From assembly GCF_000155735.2 (NCBI RefSeq), contig NC_020908.1:3105001-3169000 (forward strand): a stretch of 64,000 nt of DNA. Reading direction: 5' to 3'. Positions within the stretch are counted from its first letter, which is position 1, and each line of letters begins with the position of its first letter. Below the pieces are notes generated by a model. The model saw only the letters and a list, made by a program, of their open reading frames with translations. It ran no database searches and was not told the DNA's origin. Below are positions 63,501 to 64,000 of this stretch, piece by piece. A program made the position numbers and the translations under genes. The DNA comes from Octadecabacter arcticus 238 (GTDB taxonomy: Bacteria > Pseudomonadota > Alphaproteobacteria > Rhodobacterales > Rhodobacteraceae).

Positions 63501-64000
63501 ATGACGACAAATTGGAGAAAGACGACACATAAAGGCTGGATTGATGGACTGGCTGACAGCGACTACGACATTGCGGGTACGCTGAAATTTTACAACGGAC
63601 GCACTATCGGCAAAAGCAAAGCTACGGCGTTACTTGGTGCATACTGGCACAAAGTGGACAGAATGCTTTTTGGACAGGCTGCTAACAAAGGCTACGGCGT
63701 TGAGCGCTGGTGCTTTACTGAGTACGGAAGCGACGGGCAAAACTTGCACGTACACTTTATTGCAAAGTCACCAATAACAGTGAGACCATGCTGTGCTGTG
63801 CTGAACGCGCTTTGGGCAAACATGGACACAACGACAGCTGACGTTGCGCACAACTGGATTACACCAATACAAAATGCACGTGCTGCAATTGGCTACGCGA
63901 CAAAGGATACACGACATTTAGGCACAGATTTACTAGGCGAGAAAATTTCACACACAAACGCAGCAGGCATAGACACAGGCACATTTGACAGGGAAGCGCA
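63501..64000 (+). CDS. HUH-type replication initiator-like protein (3' end outside window)
   Basis: The open frame of 166 codons runs to the right edge. It contains a His-x-His motif in GQNLHVHFIAKSP (about residues 80-90) and about 45 residues later a Tyr-containing GYATKD (about 131), the order found in single-tyrosine HUH endonucleases that start rolling-circle replication of plasmids and small phages. It is very similar in base composition to the integrase. With the integrase it suggests an integrated element that replicates as a circle after excision. The family within the HUH class cannot be named. Confidence 0.65.
   Translation, partial: MTTNWRKTTHKGWIDGLADSDYDIAGTLKFYNGRTIGKSKATALLGAYWHKVDRMLFGQAANKGYGVERWCFTEYGSDGQNLHVHFIAKSPITVRPCCAVLNALWANMDTTTADVAHNWITPIQNARAAIGYATKDTRHLGTDLLGEKISHTNAAGIDTGTFDREA

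Overview
The window looks like a chromosome or large plasmid segment of a marine alphaproteobacterium of the Roseobacter group (Rhodobacterales). This is inferred from moderately high G+C, the dense set of carbohydrate-type ABC importers with LacI regulators, the mobC/relaxase/VirD4 style, and the very heavy insertion-sequence load. The IS density resembles what is known of Octadecabacter, but no species marker is present and that is only a guess.

Layout. 1-12.3 kb: an importer operon (binding protein, two permeases, a small membrane protein, two ATPases) ending in a dihydroxyacetone kinase, with a divergent LacI-type regulator and twin palindromic operators. It lies between two same-orientation copies of an IS91-like element that carries a tyrosine recombinase. 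12.4-19.1 kb: a mobilisation module (RecD2-type helicase; VirD4 coupling protein, relaxase and MobC in one overlapping operon; nested inverted repeats upstream of mobC that are a good oriT candidate). 19.2-36.5 kb: a mosaic of single genes (NAD(P)-binding protein, sufS, alternative oxidase, PNPOx-like protein, membrane transporter, GST, DUF429 protein, flavodoxin-like protein, fasciclin, DMT transporter) separated by IS21, IS110, IS5 and at least six IS6 fragments, many of them broken.

36.5-50.7 kb is the most interesting part: a divergent catabolic regulon. Ten head-to-tail, mostly overlapping minus-strand genes (ABC ATPase, histidinol-dehydrogenase-like enzyme, SnoaL-like protein, SDR, LacI regulator, second SnoaL-like protein, bicupin, MetE-like zinc methyltransferase, alpha/beta hydrolase, RraA-like aldolase) face four plus-strand genes (binding protein, two permeases, a third SnoaL-like protein). 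The importer supplies a substrate that the enzymes presumably oxidise, rearrange and cleave. I cannot match this combination to a named pathway.

50.7-54.1 kb is an IS graveyard (IS256 nested with a clean 9-bp duplication inside an IS5 element, an IS427-like remnant, a probable hsdS fragment). 54.1-56.0 kb has two small unknown genes, a FolB-like aldolase and a HAD protein lacking its catalytic aspartates. 56.1-60.1 kb has diverged 174-bp repeats, two pairs of operator-like palindromes, and an AbiE-type toxin-antitoxin pair whose toxin is cut by an IS3 element. From 61.3 kb a 3' fragment of tRNA-Cys marks an attachment site, followed by an A+T-richer integrative element (tyrosine integrase, DUF6641-like protein, HUH-type replication protein) that runs off the right edge.
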